Source: Alentia gelatinosa (Eukaryota; Annelida; Polychaeta; Phyllodocida; Polynoidae). Taken from it: DNA of 64,000 nt. Location: contig OX465580.1 of NCBI GenBank assembly GCA_950022655.1, positions 46,374,028-46,438,027 on the forward strand, read 5' to 3'. The first letter of the stretch is position 1, and the number at the start of each line of letters is the position of its first letter. The notes beneath the pieces were generated by a model. The model was given only the letters and a program-made list of their open reading frames with translations, ran no database searches and had not been told where the DNA came from. Shown here piece by piece: positions 51,599-62,663 of the stretch. The translations under genes were made by a program, and so were the position numbers.

Positions 51599-53869
51599 TC
51601 ATATCTTATCGAAAATCTTACATTCCCTGAGGAAGTCAAGAATTTCTTTCTTCCCAGTGTTATGGAAAACACTGCGCATTGTTGGCGCATTCTTAAGGAA
51701 TTTCTTCCTGTTCTCTTTGAAGGCCTGACAGCATAGCATGAGATGTTTTACACTCAGCGGAGTGTTGCATGTCTGGCACACAGGTGCTACTTCACCTCTT
51801 AGGAGATGCCCATGTGTCAGTTTGGTGTGACCGGTCCGCAGACGGGTCAGTTTCACCTGTTCAGTTCGTGTCAGGTTGTCTTTCCTAAAGTTTTGGCTAG
51901 TAGCCACTACAATTTCTCGTAGTTTGTTGTCTCTGGTGCAGTTCCAGAGTTTCTGCCAAGTTTTGTGAATGTGCTCCTTGGCCATTGGTTTCAGGTCTGT
52001 ATGTGGAACCGTGTGGGCTCCAACTTGTCTGCTTAATCCACTTTTGGCTGCTTGATCTGCAGCTTCATTTCCTTCGATTCCGATATGACTCGGCAGCCAA
52101 CACATGACCACCTGTTTACCATGTTCTCTCTTTAGGTCTGTGTATGACAGTTTGATGTCTCTGATGACAGCATTCTTTGCATCATGCTGTCCAATGGATT
52201 GTAGACAAGATTTAGAGTCTGAGAAGACTATAAATTTCTTGTGTTGTGACATTTTCATCCAAGTCAAGGCATGCAATATAGCATTGGCCTCAGCTGTGAA
52301 AATGCTGCTCTTGCCATGGAGGGCTTTCTTCAGGTCGCCGTATGGTGTATGGACTCCATAACCAACACGGTTACCGTCTTTTGAGCCATCGGTATACACC
52401 GGTACATGGTCTTTGAAACATTTCCTTATGGTCTCATAGTCCTTCAGAAAGACACTTTCAGGGGTGTCACCTTTCTTGTTTTTTGCCAGGTCAAAGAGGA
52501 TCGAGGGAGTTTCCTGGTCCCATGGAGGGGTTTCAGGTGGCCGCTCACCTCTTATTCTTTTCATTGGGATGCCTGCTTCTCGGTATTGAGCTCGTGCTCT
52601 GACCGGGAATGGTTTTATGGCATTTGGGTTGTCTTTGTACATTTGTTGATTTTCTTTGAAAATCAAGTTGTAGGCTGGGTTTCTTGGGTTGGCCCTAACT
52701 CTCATAGAGTATTGTAGAGACAGTCCCTCCCGTCGCAGATGGAGTGGGGGGATTCCTGCTTCTACATACAGGCTTTGGGCAGGTGTTGTTCTAAATGCTC
52801 CTAGGCACAGTCGTAGACCTTGGTTCTGGACAGGTTTTAACCTGTCCAGGTAAGATTTTGCCGCTGACTCATACACAACTGATCCATAGTCCAGTCGTGA
52901 TTGGATGTACATCTTGTACCGAGTCAGCAGTGTTTCACAGTTATTTCCCCAGTCAGGGTGACTGAGGACCTTCAGAAGGTTCATGGCTTTCTGACATTTT
53001 CTCCTCAGGTACTCGATATGTGGTTTGAAAGACAGTATTCTGTCAAACACCAGTCCGAGGAATTTGACATCCTCTTGGACTGTCAGTTCCTTGTTCTGGA
53101 GACTGAGGGAAGGTTTGTCCACGCATCCTCGTCTACGACAGAAGTGAACTGCACATGTCTTGGTCTCAGAGAATTTGAAGCCATTTTTGTCACTCCAAAC
53201 ATGAAGTTTGTCTAGAGTTTGCTGCAGTTTTCTTTTGACTGTGTGCATGAATCTGCCCTTGTAGCAGACGACAAAGTCATCTACATAGAGGCAGCAGTTG
53301 ACATCCTTCTTTAGTTGTTTCGCTATGTCGTTGATCTTAATGCCAAACAGGGTGACAGAGAGGGCACAGCCCTGGGGTACACCCATTTCCTGGTCGACTC
53401 TCTGGGAGATGGCACTTCCTAGGCGAACACTGAACGTCCTGTTAGTCAAGAATCGTTTAATGAACCCCGTCAGTCTTCCTCTCAAACCCATATGCTGGAT
53501 GTCCCTCAGGATGCCGTGCTTCCAGGTGGTGTCATATGCCTTCTCCAGATCAAAGAAGACTGCAACCACATGTTCTTTGTTGGTAAAACCCTCACGGATC
53601 CAGCTTTCCAGACGGACTAAATGGTCAGTGGTGCTGCGTCCTTTACGGAAGCCTGACTCATAGGGAGTCAACAAGTCGTTGGACTCTAAGTACCATACCA
53701 GTCTGTTGTTCACCAGTCTTTCCATGGTCTTTGCCGTACAGCTGGTCATAGCTATTGGCCTGTAGCTCGAGGCGATACTGGGATCCTTCCCTGGTTTGGG
53801 GATTGGTATCACCGTCGCTTCAGACCAGGATGGTGGATATTTGCCAGTTGTCCAAATGTTGTTGAACAC
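51599..53869 (-). CDS. LINE-A ORF2: reverse transcriptase, RNase H and Cys/His tail (756 open codons)
   Basis: No stop across the whole frame. RT: IPIPKPGKD, YRPIAM, SGFRKGRSTTDHL, FFDLEKAYDTTW (motif A), GVPQGCALS and YVDDFVVCYK (motif C, about 53268-53287). Thumb: LGLVFDRILSF, SRLDYGSVVYESAAKSYLD. RNase H: YTDGSKDGN, TAEANAILHAL, FSDSKSCLQ, WLPSHIG, IEGNEAADQAA; all four acidic residues present. C-terminus CQTCNTPLSVKHLMLCC, with Cys in place of the usual His (LMLHC elsewhere), then KIFDKI. The endonuclease and early RT are missing through 5' truncation. This architecture fits I/Nimb-type LINEs. Confidence 0.93.
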   Translation of the reverse strand: MFNNIWTTGKYPPSWSEATVIPIPKPGKDPSIASSYRPIAMTSCTAKTMERLVNNRLVWYLESNDLLTPYESGFRKGRSTTDHLVRLESWIREGFTNKEHVVAVFFDLEKAYDTTWKHGILRDIQHMGLRGRLTGFIKRFLTNRTFSVRLGSAISQRVDQEMGVPQGCALSVTLFGIKINDIAKQLKKDVNCCLYVDDFVVCYKGRFMHTVKRKLQQTLDKLHVWSDKNGFKFSETKTCAVHFCRRRGCVDKPSLSLQNKELTVQEDVKFLGLVFDRILSFKPHIEYLRRKCQKAMNLLKVLSHPDWGNNCETLLTRYKMYIQSRLDYGSVVYESAAKSYLDRLKPVQNQGLRLCLGAFRTTPAQSLYVEAGIPPLHLRREGLSLQYSMRVRANPRNPAYNLIFKENQQMYKDNPNAIKPFPVRARAQYREAGIPMKRIRGERPPETPPWDQETPSILFDLAKNKKGDTPESVFLKDYETIRKCFKDHVPVYTDGSKDGNRVGYGVHTPYGDLKKALHGKSSIFTAEANAILHALTWMKMSQHKKFIVFSDSKSCLQSIGQHDAKNAVIRDIKLSYTDLKREHGKQVVMCWLPSHIGIEGNEAADQAAKSGLSRQVGAHTVPHTDLKPMAKEHIHKTWQKLWNCTRDNKLREIVVATSQNFRKDNLTRTEQVKLTRLRTGHTKLTHGHLLRGEVAPVCQTCNTPLSVKHLMLCCQAFKENRKKFLKNAPTMRSVFHNTGKKEILDFLRECKIFDKI

Positions 53870-53942
53870 CTCCAGGAGCAGGTGGTGTTCAACAACATTT
53901 GGACAACTGGCAAATATCCACCATCCTGGTCTGAAGCGACGT

Positions 53943-54044
53943 TAGCGGAGGTGGAGGAGGAGGATATAAGGAAGGTGGAAGTAAACAAAGAGATCAGGTG
54001 GAATGGCGATATGGGCGACTGGCCCAACGCTCGGAGGGCCCGCG
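53943..54044. other. 102-bp unassigned island between LINE-A and LINE-C
   Basis: Open in one plus-strand frame (EVEEEDIRKVEVNKEIRW), which could be a scrap of coding sequence. Too short to assign. Confidence 0.3.
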
Positions 54045-54213
54045 GTTTGGTTTGGTTTGGTTGATTTTAAGTCCAGTCAGTTTAGAATTTCTCTTCCCAG
54101 ACTTTACAATGGCTTAAAAACCTTTCTTCATAACCCTATTTCTCAGATAGGGTGGTGTGCCTGGATGTCCAGGCTTCGGGTTACTTATATCTGTTCAAAT
54201 ATCTTGGATTCTC

Positions 54214-55429
54214 TTAGAAATTCAAGAGCTTTTTTCTACCAGTGCTGTGGAAGGCACTGCGAATTGATGTTGTATTCTTCAGGAAATATTCCCAGTTCTT
54301 CTTTGTTACCTGACAATGGAGCATCAGATGTTCAATGCTTAGATGTGTTTGGCATTTCTGGCACATGGGTGCTAATTCACCTTTTAGAAGGTGTACATGT
54401 GTCAGTTTGGTGTGACCGGTCCGCAGACGGGTCAGTTTCACCTGTTTGGATCTTGTCAGGTTCTCTTTTCTGAAATTATGGTTGATGAACTGTACAATAT
54501 TCCTCAGTTTATTATCTCTGGCATTGTTCCAGATGTTCTGCCAGCATTTTTGCAAATGCTCTTTAGTCATTGGTTTCAGATCTGTATGAGGAATTGCATG
54601 GGCTCCATATTGTCTGCCCAGTGCTTCCTTGGCTGCATGGTCTGCAGCTTCATTGCCTTCAATTCCGATATGGCTGGGTAGCCAGGAGAAGACTACCTCC
54701 TTGCCATGTTCTCTCTTCAAGTCTGTGTACGATTGTCTTATGTCTCTTATGATGGGATTTCCTGGATTGTGCTGGCCCATGGCCTGCAGACAGGACTTTG
54801 AATCAGAGAAGATTATGAACATTTCATGTTTTGACACCTTTATCCATGACAAGGAATGCAGTATTGCACTAGCCTCAGCCGTGAAAATACTGCTTCTGCC
54901 ATGAAGGGCCATTCTCAGGTTTCCATAGGGTGTGTGAAAGGCATAACCAGTACGCTTTCCATCCTTTGAGCCATCTGTGTAGATGGATACATGATCCTTG
55001 AATCTTTTTTGCAAGGTCTCGTAGTGGTCTACAAATACCCTGTCAGAAGTGTCAGCTTTGGTGTTTTTAGCAAGGTCCATTATGACCAGAGGTGATTCGA
55101 CATCCCATGGAGGGATGCCAGGTGGTTCTTCCACCTGTATTCTGCGCATTGGTATGCTAGCTTCCCTGTAGAGAGCCCTAACTCTTACTGGGAAGGGTTT
55201 TATAGCATTTGGTTTTTCTCTGTAGATGTTTCTGTTTCCCATAAATAATAAGGCATATGCTGGATTTCTTGGATTCGATCTGACTTTGATTGCATACTGT
55301 AGAGCCAATTTCTCTCGCCGCAAGTGGAGTGGAGTGACCCCTGCCTCTACAAGTTAGCTTGCAACAGGTGTGGTTCTGAAGGCACCAAGGCAAAGCCGTA
55401 GAGCCTGGTTCTGAATTGGTTTCAACCAG
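54214..55429 (-). pseudogene. LINE-C linker, RNase H and Cys/His tail
   Basis: Frame 55323-54214: VRSNPRNPAYALLF, IYTDGSKDGKRTG, TAEASAILHSL, FSDSKSCLQ, WLPSHIG, IEGNEAADHAA and CQKCQTHLSIEHLMLHC. A TAA sits just upstream, near 55355, so ORF2 is interrupted. All RNase H acidic residues are kept. Divergence from LINE-A suggests an older family. Confidence 0.88.
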
Positions 55430-55440
55430 TCAAGGTAAGA

Positions 55441-55840
55441 TTTTTTGTTTGTTTGTTTTGGTAGTTTAACGTCCAATTTGTTCAATTAGACTTACTTTGG
55501 GTTTGATCAAATCTATGAGATGAATGTAGGAGAAATCCCACCCCTACACATTTACTGAGGTGACAGTTCTTTTACTTCCCACACCACATAGACATGGTAT
55601 GAGAAGGATTGGCCTTTGATATAGCAGTAAATCTACCACTGCTGGGGGGTGAAGGAGAAAAGTGGCTGCAGTGGGATCTGAATCAACAAAGTCCTGTGCT
55701 CTTTACCACTGAGCTATCTCCCCACCCACCCTGGTCGCTTTAGTTATGCTTGCGTGCAAGCATATCCGGTCTGCACCATGAGGAGTCGAGGCGACCAAGA
55801 GGGTGAACAGATTGGTAATTTCTGTCCACCCCAGCAGACC
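55441..55840 (-). mobile_element. SINE copy 4 with a LINE-A-type 3' tail and 11-bp TSD
   Basis: TSD tcaaggtaaga at 55430-55440 and 55841-55851. The tRNA head and extra 5' segment (55640-55840) match SINE copy 2. The 3' end instead carries GTAGTTTAACGTCC, TTCAATTAGACTTACTTTGG of LINE-A, joined to the SINE body at about 55500. A chimera. Confidence 0.9.
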
Positions 55841-55851
55841 TCAAGGTAAGA

Positions 55852-56950
55852 CCTTGCTGCTGAAGCATATACTATCGATCCATAATCCAATCGTGACTGG
55901 ATGTATGTATTATACATGTCTTAGGAGGATCTCTGTGTCAGATCCCCAGTTAGTGTTACTCAACACTTTCAGAAGGTTCATAGCCTTTTGGCATTTTCGT
56001 CTTAGGTATTCAACATGTGGTTTGAATGACAGTATTCTGTCAAACACCAGTCCAAAGAATTTAACTTCCTTTTGGACTGTCAGTTCCTTGTTCTGGAGGT
56101 AGAGTGCTGGTTTTTCCTTGCATCCTCGCCTGCGACAGAAATGAACTACACATGTCTTTGTCTCTGAGAATTTGAATCCGTTCTGGTCACTCTAGATTTG
56201 CAGTCTATTGAGTGTTTGCTGTAGTCTTCTTTCAACAACCGGCATGTGTTTGCCCTTGTAGCAGATGACAAAATCATCCACATAAAGACAGCAGTTAACA
56301 TCCTGATGTAGTTGTTGTGCTATGTCATTGATCTTGATGCCAAAAAGTGTGACAGAAAGGACGCAGCCTTGAGGTACACCCATTTCCTGATCTACTCTCT
56401 CTGACATTGCAGGTCCTGTTGGCAAGAAAGCATTCTATGAACTTTGCAAGTCTTCCTCTCAGACCCATTCGGTGGATATCTTGGAGGATGCCATGTTTCC
56501 ATGTGGTGTTGTAGGCCTTTTCCAAATAAAAAAATACCCCAACAACATGTTCTTTATCGGCAAATCCGTCTCTTACCAAGCTTTCCAAACGTACTAGGTG
56601 GTCTGTTGTGCTGCGTGCCTTGCGGAAGCCAGACTGGTAGGGAGTCAACAAATCATTGGACTCGAGGTACCATACTAGTCGGTTATTTACCACTCTTTCC
56701 ATGGTCTTAGCCATACAACTGGTCATAGCTATTGGTCTATAGCTGGAGGCAATACTGGGATCTTTTCCTGGTTTGGGAATTGGTATCACAGTTGCCTCAG
56801 ACCAGGATGGTGGGTAGTGTCCAGTTTCCCAGATGCTGTTATATAACTCCAGAAGTATTTCCAAAGTCTGCTCCGGTAGGTGCTTCAGCATCTGGTAATG
56901 GATGTTATCGGGGCCGGGACAAGAGTCCCTTGATTGATTGAGGGCATGTC
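55852..56950 (-). pseudogene. LINE-C reverse transcriptase
   Basis: Frame 56891-56325 and 56425-56192: IPIPKPGKD, YRPIAM, SGFRKARSTTDHL, FFYLEKAYNTTW (motif A with Asp changed to Tyr/Asn positions), GVPQGCVLS and YVDDFVICYK. The motif A Asp, normally in FFDLEKAYD, is lost, so polymerase activity is not expected. A frameshift near 56410 and stops near 56190 and 55910. Confidence 0.86.
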
Positions 56951-57104
56951 ATAACTCTTCCATAGTGAAAAGCCAGTTATAGGTTTCCCTGTTGGTGGAA
57001 AGGAAGTCAAGTCTCTTTCTCTCCATCCCAGCTTTGTGCTCAAGGAATGCTCTGGAGCAATTTGTTCCCGATGACACTTGGCTGAAGTGGTTAGCAAGGG
57101 TGTT

Positions 57105-58053
57105 TCAGATATCTTCATTTGTCTCTAGTATGTCGTCTCCACTCCTAAGGTGGTGGACTGTAGAAGGAGGTCTTCCCTTGAGTTTCCTCACTTCCTGCCA
57201 CACTTTCTGCATGGGAACTGAACTTGAGAGGGAGTTGACATACTTACGAAAAGATTCTCTTTTTTCTGTTTTGTAGATTACTTTTGTTTTTGCCCGAGTT
57301 TGTAGGTACTCGTGCATATTATCAGCATTCATGTTATTGGTGAATTTTCGCAAGGCTTTCCTGCGCTCCTTCCTGGCTTCACGGCATTTCTTATTAAACC
57401 AGGGGCAGGGCTTTCTTTTGTTGATTTGGGAAGTTTTCCCAATGCACATAGCACTCACTTCCCTTAGGGTATTAGTGAAGTACTCTGCAGGGTCCGCTTC
57501 CCTTTCCTGTATGAGTTTCCAAGGTAGAAATGAAGTCTCACAAAGGTCCTGGAATTGCTCCCAGTCAGCTTTGTGGATTTTCCATTTGGGTGGACTTACT
57601 TGGTTATAATTCTTTTCTGTCGTGAGGATGATGGGATAGTGGTCACTTCCACAAAGGTCATTGTGTACCATCCAACCATAGTCAGCAAACAATGCTGAAT
57701 TGGTCAATGTGAGGTCAATTGATGTATATGTACCTGAAGAAGGGTGGTGGTAGGTTGAAGTTTTATCATTAAAGAGGCACAAAGCTTCGCGGTCAATGAG
57801 TCTCTCCACCATTCTACCCTTTCCGTCCGTTGTTTTACATCCCCATACTGTGCTGTGTGCATTGAAATCACCCATCAGCATAAATGGGGACTGGAGTTGA
57901 GCTGTGAGGTCTGTGAGATCTTTCAATGTAACTCTCTGGTTTGGTGGCAGATACAGAGAACACAAGGTGACTGGACTTCCTATCGTGACACGGGCAGCCA
58001 CAGCCTGCAGATGTGTAACTAGGTGTATTTGCATCTGTGGGTGTTGGGGTTTC
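57105..58053 (-). pseudogene. LINE-C endonuclease (C-terminal part) and basic linker
   Basis: Frame 58061-57105: THLQAVAARVTI, SLYLPPNQR, MGDFNAHSTVWG, LTNSALF, CGSDHYPIIL (SDH motif), then KWKIHKADWEQFQ and a basic linker (KCREARKERRKALRKF). Its N-terminal part is on the far side of LINE-E, at 61229-61433. Confidence 0.88.
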
Positions 58054-58218
58054 ACCAACAATCACCAGGTCCTATGGTGATTCCACCGCGGCCTACTGTT
58101 AGGCCTATGACGACCGGGATTAGCAAATACTGCTACAATCCTGATTTTGAATATGTTATGAACTCATGTCAACTTGTATCAATGTACGATCTGAGACCAA
58201 GGGTAGATACTTTCATCA

Positions 58219-59697
58219 ATGACTGACTTAGATGTTGTTAAGGGGGTGAGGGGGTATAAATTTGTTCACATGAATACTTGGAATTTGAGCAGTAAAATCG
58301 ATATGCTACGAGCGCAAATGGAACTGACATTTGATGTAATCTATATTACAGAAACATGGCTTAGCACGTATATTCCAGATGCTATGTTGCAGATCCCTGG
58401 GTATAATTTAATCAGATCTGACAGGAAATGGTTGGACCCTAAGACAAACAAAATTAAGAAAGGAGGAGGAATAGCACTTTATATTAAACAAGGTTTGGGC
58501 TATGAGATTTATAGGAAAGAAGATATGGAAAAGTCAACCATAGATATTGAAATAACGTGGATAAAAATCAAACGCCAAAACAGAAAAGAACTAATTACAG
58601 CTGTTGTATACAGACCCAGGGATGGTTCTGCATTTAACATGGTAGAATGTCTCAAACAGCAGCTTGATTCACTAAATTTAACAAAAAAAGAAGTTTTAGT
58701 AATGGGAGTTACCAATTTGAACTGGTCAGATAACGAAAATGCCATTGTAAATGATCTCAAGCCCTGGCTCAAAGCCAGAGGTTTATCGCAACATATTAAG
58801 GTACCAACCAGAAGCAATGATTTGTCAAAAACGTGTATAGATTGGTTAATTACAAATATTCAAGACTGTAAACTAGCAGGTGTGCTAAACGTAAGTATAA
58901 GTGACCACTGTCCAATTTTTCTGGTTGCTGGGAAAGAAAACGTGAAGCATACTAAATCTGAATTTAGTGGACGGTCGTACAAAAATTTTGATAGTGAAAG
59001 GTTTAAAGCTGAGATTGGAAATGCAAATTGGGAAAGGTTCCATGATAATAAAGATGTGGACGTTATGTGGCAGGAAATGTATAATGTGTTCAAAACATGT
59101 CTAGATGAACAATGCCCAGAAAAAACCTACAAAATTAGACAAACAAAAGAAGAATGGCTTACAAATGAAATCCTTGAGCTAATTAAAGAAAAGGATAATG
59201 CCCTAAGGATAGCTAGAAGGAGGGATAGACCAGATTTGTGGATTAAAGCCAGAAAATTAAGAAACAAGTGTAAAAAAGTAGTTAAAAACGCCAAATCTGA
59301 CTTTATCAAAGATAACTTGACTAGGGCTAATGGAGATAGTAAGAAGTTCTGGAAAAATATAAACTCATTGATTCCAAAGGAGAAAGGTAAAACCAAACTT
59401 AACATTATTGATGAAGAAACTGGGCTTTTTATGGATGAGGAAGATATACCAAATCATGTTAACAAATATTTTTCAAATGTGGGCCCGTTATTAGCTCAAA
59501 AGCATAAACTAGAATGGAAATTTTATGGAGAAAGCCCAAATGATACTCTGGAAAATATTACAACCGATGAACAGGAGGTCAAAAAGCTAATTGATGATGT
59601 AGATATATGGAAGGCATCTGGGGTGGACAATATCACGTCAAGATTTCTAAAACAAGCATTACAGGCTGTACCAAGTAAGGTGACCTTACCTTACTGA
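58219..59697 (+). CDS. LINE-E endonuclease and RT N-terminal region
   Basis: Open 492 codons from ATG 58219. Endonuclease: VHMNTWNLSSKID, YITETWLSTYIPD (Glu), KKGGGIALYIKQG, AVVYRPRDGS, VMGVTNLNW (GDxN motif altered to GVTN), IDWLIT, SISDHCPIFL (SDH). The linker then leads to EVKKLIDDVDIWKASGVDN, an RT start. At about 59690 it breaks into the joint (VTLPY stop). The loss of Asp in GDxN would impair nicking. Confidence 0.87.
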   Translation: MTDLDVVKGVRGYKFVHMNTWNLSSKIDMLRAQMELTFDVIYITETWLSTYIPDAMLQIPGYNLIRSDRKWLDPKTNKIKKGGGIALYIKQGLGYEIYRKEDMEKSTIDIEITWIKIKRQNRKELITAVVYRPRDGSAFNMVECLKQQLDSLNLTKKEVLVMGVTNLNWSDNENAIVNDLKPWLKARGLSQHIKVPTRSNDLSKTCIDWLITNIQDCKLAGVLNVSISDHCPIFLVAGKENVKHTKSEFSGRSYKNFDSERFKAEIGNANWERFHDNKDVDVMWQEMYNVFKTCLDEQCPEKTYKIRQTKEEWLTNEILELIKEKDNALRIARRRDRPDLWIKARKLRNKCKKVVKNAKSDFIKDNLTRANGDSKKFWKNINSLIPKEKGKTKLNIIDEETGLFMDEEDIPNHVNKYFSNVGPLLAQKHKLEWKFYGESPNDTLENITTDEQEVKKLIDDVDIWKASGVDNITSRFLKQALQAVPSKVTLPY

Positions 59698-60727
59698 TAG
59701 GTTATCGGACCCAAATGGTGTCGTCTGTGGAGTTCCCCAAGGTTCAGTCCTCGGACCTTATTTCTTTCTCCTGTATATAAACGATATGGTTGACTGCGTC
59801 ACAGGAGGCTCAATACATTTATATGCGGATGATACCGTTGTATACGTCCAAGGTAACAGAATACAGGATATGGTAAATATGTGATAAAAAAGATTTCGCT
59901 GTGGTTCAACCGTCTCCTCGTTCCTGGTGGGGTGTGGGGGACGGATTCAAGCGTAGCAGAAAAATTTTATGGTAACTAGTATGAACGACAAACTAAAAAA
60001 GATTGAAACCTGATGTTCTGAAAATAAACTGACCATCAACGCTGGTAAGACGAAATATATGATATTTGGAACCAACAAAAAGCTGAAAAATGTCCAAAAC
60101 CAACAAGTACAAATAAATAATATGAACCTGGACAGAGTATATAAATTTAAATACCTTGGTGTGACCCTCGATCCTAATTTGTCTTTTAATAATCATGTAT
60201 CAAACAGTATAAAATTGACATCACACAAATTATATTTACTTACCAAATTAAGATATTACCTAAATACTAATGACGCCCTTTGTCTCTACAAAACAATGGT
60301 ATTACCTTTTATGGACTATGGAGACATTCTCATAGCCAAAACCTCACCAAATAAACTGCGGCAACTCCAATCATTGCAAAATAGAGCTCTTAAGATTAAG
60401 GACAGAGGCGTACAAAACATGACTGACCTCCATAAGCAAGCTAAATTACTATATATAAGAGAACGCCAAAATAACCACCTATTGAATTATATGTTTAAGT
60501 TAAATAAGAGTTACCTGGACAACAACAAAACAAGATTTACTAGAGCCTATGACGGACCAATGTTCAAGGTTACAAGGCCGAGGTTAGAGAAGTATAAAGC
60601 TGATACTATCTATAGAGGTGCGGGGGCCTGGAACTCCCTGAACCCAGACTTGAGAAAAATCAATTCTTATAAACAGTTTAAGACAAGATTGAAGGAACTT
60701 TCCCTGGTTGCTCTTATGAAATCATGA
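59692..60727 (+). pseudogene. LINE-E RT core end and C-terminal domain
   Basis: Resumes at YLTDR-like sequence near 59690. GVPQGSVLGPYFF is near 59735 and LYADDTVVYVQG near 59820-59855 (motif C). Stops and frameshifts lie around 59880-60050. The frame 60059-60727 then gives KYLGVTLDPNLSF, LYKTMVLPFMDYG, LQSLQNRALK and RGAGAWNSLNPDLR. Motif A and its surroundings are deleted. Confidence 0.85.
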
Positions 60728-61228
60728 TCGTAAATTGTTATTGACAATCTGTGTATGGTTGAATGTTAACAGAATGTATGATAATCAACTACTCACATTC
60801 CCTTAAAACAAATTATTCTTGTTTGAGAGAACAAATGTCACTGTGTAGGGAATACTTTTCTTTGTTCTGATGAAATGATCTTACTTGATTGCCCTTGTTT
60901 AGATGCAATGATGTCAAATTTATTTAATCAATGTTAACATTGCTACAGGATAGACACCCATATGACGATGCAATGGTGTAATCACAGTATTACTGAAGAA
61001 GAGACTAAACTAGGACTGGCAGAGCTAACAGCCTGCACCAAACGGTGACCTTTTATTCACAAACCTTATCTTTAAATTGCAAAACTTGTTTTATATTTTT
61101 GCATCTATTGTACATATTAGAAACATCTCTATGCAAAGCATGAAACTCTGTAAATGCTGTAAGGACAATCAAACAGGCTGGTTAGGCCTAAGTCCTTGCA
61201 GGATAAATCGCAAATAAAAAATAAAAAA

Positions 61229-61433
61229 ATGCCACCCCTCCAGATGGTGAATCTGTAGCAGGGATTTTGGAATAGGCATTGTAACCCTTTAAGTTGATCT
61301 TGTCTGCTTTGAGTGTTTTCAGTTCTTGCAGGGATATAGCAACTGGGTTAAAATCCCTGCAGAGTAGTTGCAGAGATTCCAAGTTTGCTATGAACTCCCT
61401 AAGGTTCAATTGGATAATTTTAAGAGGAGCCAT
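61229..61433 (-). pseudogene. LINE-C endonuclease start
   Basis: ATG 61433 overlaps the end of gag by 14 nt. MAPLKIIQLNLREF, then SLQELKTLK (Glu) and SPSGGVAFF, where LINE-E is joined. It continues at 58053. Confidence 0.87.
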
Positions 61434-62566
61434 TTTGGTCCTTGATACTTTCGACTTTGCTTTTTGAAGTCCTAGTTTGGACTGGGCTCTCTCTATTTAA
61501 TCTTTTTTTCATTTGCTTCAGTTGAGTTGGCTGGGAGTCACTGACTTTAGGGCTACAACCAGCCGTTTTATGTTTCGGATTTGTCCCACTCCCAGAATTG
61601 GTGTTTTGTCTGGGGTTGGACAGTTTTTGGGACCTGGGGGAAGGTATACGTGATGGAGTAGATGTTTCCTTACTTCCACTGCTTAACTTCTGCCTTCCAG
61701 TATTAGTGCTGGAAAGCAGGGCCTTTTGTGGTGGCTGAGACTTAGCAGCAACATCTGCCTGCAATCCGGCATAGCCAGGTACGTTTTGCTGAGACCCTGA
61801 TGGTGTGGGTTCAGCATTTCTGGGCTTCAATTGCCCCTTTCCTTGTGGAAATTTCCATCTGTTTGGCAACTGGCGTCCCTCTTACCCCTGACTACAGCTG
61901 CATAGCTCTTTGGGAGGGAAGGTGCTTTTGGCATTTTTACAATTTTCCTAGCCTCGGTGAAGGAGATGTTTCTTTCGGAACGAATGGTTTGAATCTCCCT
62001 CTCTTTGAGGTAGGTTTGGCATTTTCTTGAGAATGCAGTGTGTGCGCCCTTGTAGTTGCTACAAGAGGGGGCATTCCTGCATTCCCCGTCATTATGGGCA
62101 TCTTTGCCACATTTTGCACAGATGGCCTTTCGGGAACATTTCTTTCCCGTGTGGCCATACCTTTGGCATTTGAAACACCGCATTGGTAGTGAGATGTAAC
62201 TCTCAACTTTGACAATTTCATACCCACAGTGTATGGTTTTAGGGGGAGTTGGGCGATCAAAGGACAGCACATAAGTTGCTGTCTCAATGTATTTTCCCCC
62301 TCTGTGGGTCTTCATTTGGTGGACATGTGTCACACCCTCTTTCTCTAGTTCTTGGATGATTTCCTCTACTGGAGTGCCCATAAGGTCTCTCCAGCGGATC
62401 ACCCCTTTGGAGGAGTTCAGCGATCTATGTGCTGATACCTTTATTTCAGTTCCTCCCAGTTTTTCCATAGACAGCAGACCTATCGCGTGCTGCCTAGTGT
62501 TCACCTCAAGGAATATTTTTCCTGTGTTGGCTTTGCTGATTTTCTTCACCTTTCCTATCTTTCCGA
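61420..62566 (-). pseudogene. LINE-C gag-like ORF1 with zinc knuckles
   Basis: Frame 62597-61827 and 61869-61420. IGKIGKVKKI, RSLNSSKGVIRWRDLMG, THVHQMKT, YVLSFDRPTPPKT, then CFKCQRYGHTGKKC, CAKCGKDAHNDGEC and a third, CSNYKGAHTAFSRKC, in which Tyr replaces the second Cys. A Lys/Ser/Pro tail ends KDQNGSS. One frameshift near 61860. The first eight residues of the frame (MGDYRLLF) derive from 5' UTR sequence fused at 62567. Confidence 0.86.
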
Positions 62567-62663
62567 TTTCAGTGAACAACAACCTATAATCCCCCAAGCC
62601 TGCGTGTGCGAGTGTTCAACCCAAACGCAGGCTTGGGGGATTATAGGTCGTTGTTCACTGAAA
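62567..62663. repeat. 39-bp inverted repeat (hairpin) at the LINE-C 5' junction
   Basis: Arms 62567-62605 and 62625-62663, with one mismatch, and a 19-bp loop. Both arms are the start of the family 5' UTR in opposite directions. Marks the inversion point of LINE-C. Confidence 0.93.

Larger units (their letters stand above)
50523..53942 (-). mobile_element. LINE-A copy with the longest open ORF2, split by a 918-bp insertion
   Basis: Tail at 50523-50590, insertion 50591-51508, then the 3' UTR and ORF2 to 53872. A short inverted copy of its own 5' end follows at 53884-53942. It landed in the 3' part of the GC-rich Ty3. Confidence 0.9.
58054..61228 (+). mobile_element. LINE-E, CR1/L2/Jockey-like, with an internal RT deletion
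   Basis: 5' region from about 58054, endonuclease to RT start (58219-59690), joint, RT end (59692-60727), 3' UTR and A-rich tail at 61228. It is inserted antisense into the LINE-C endonuclease between SGGVAFF and VKPQHPQ. The TSD is masked by the A-rich junction. Confidence 0.87.
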
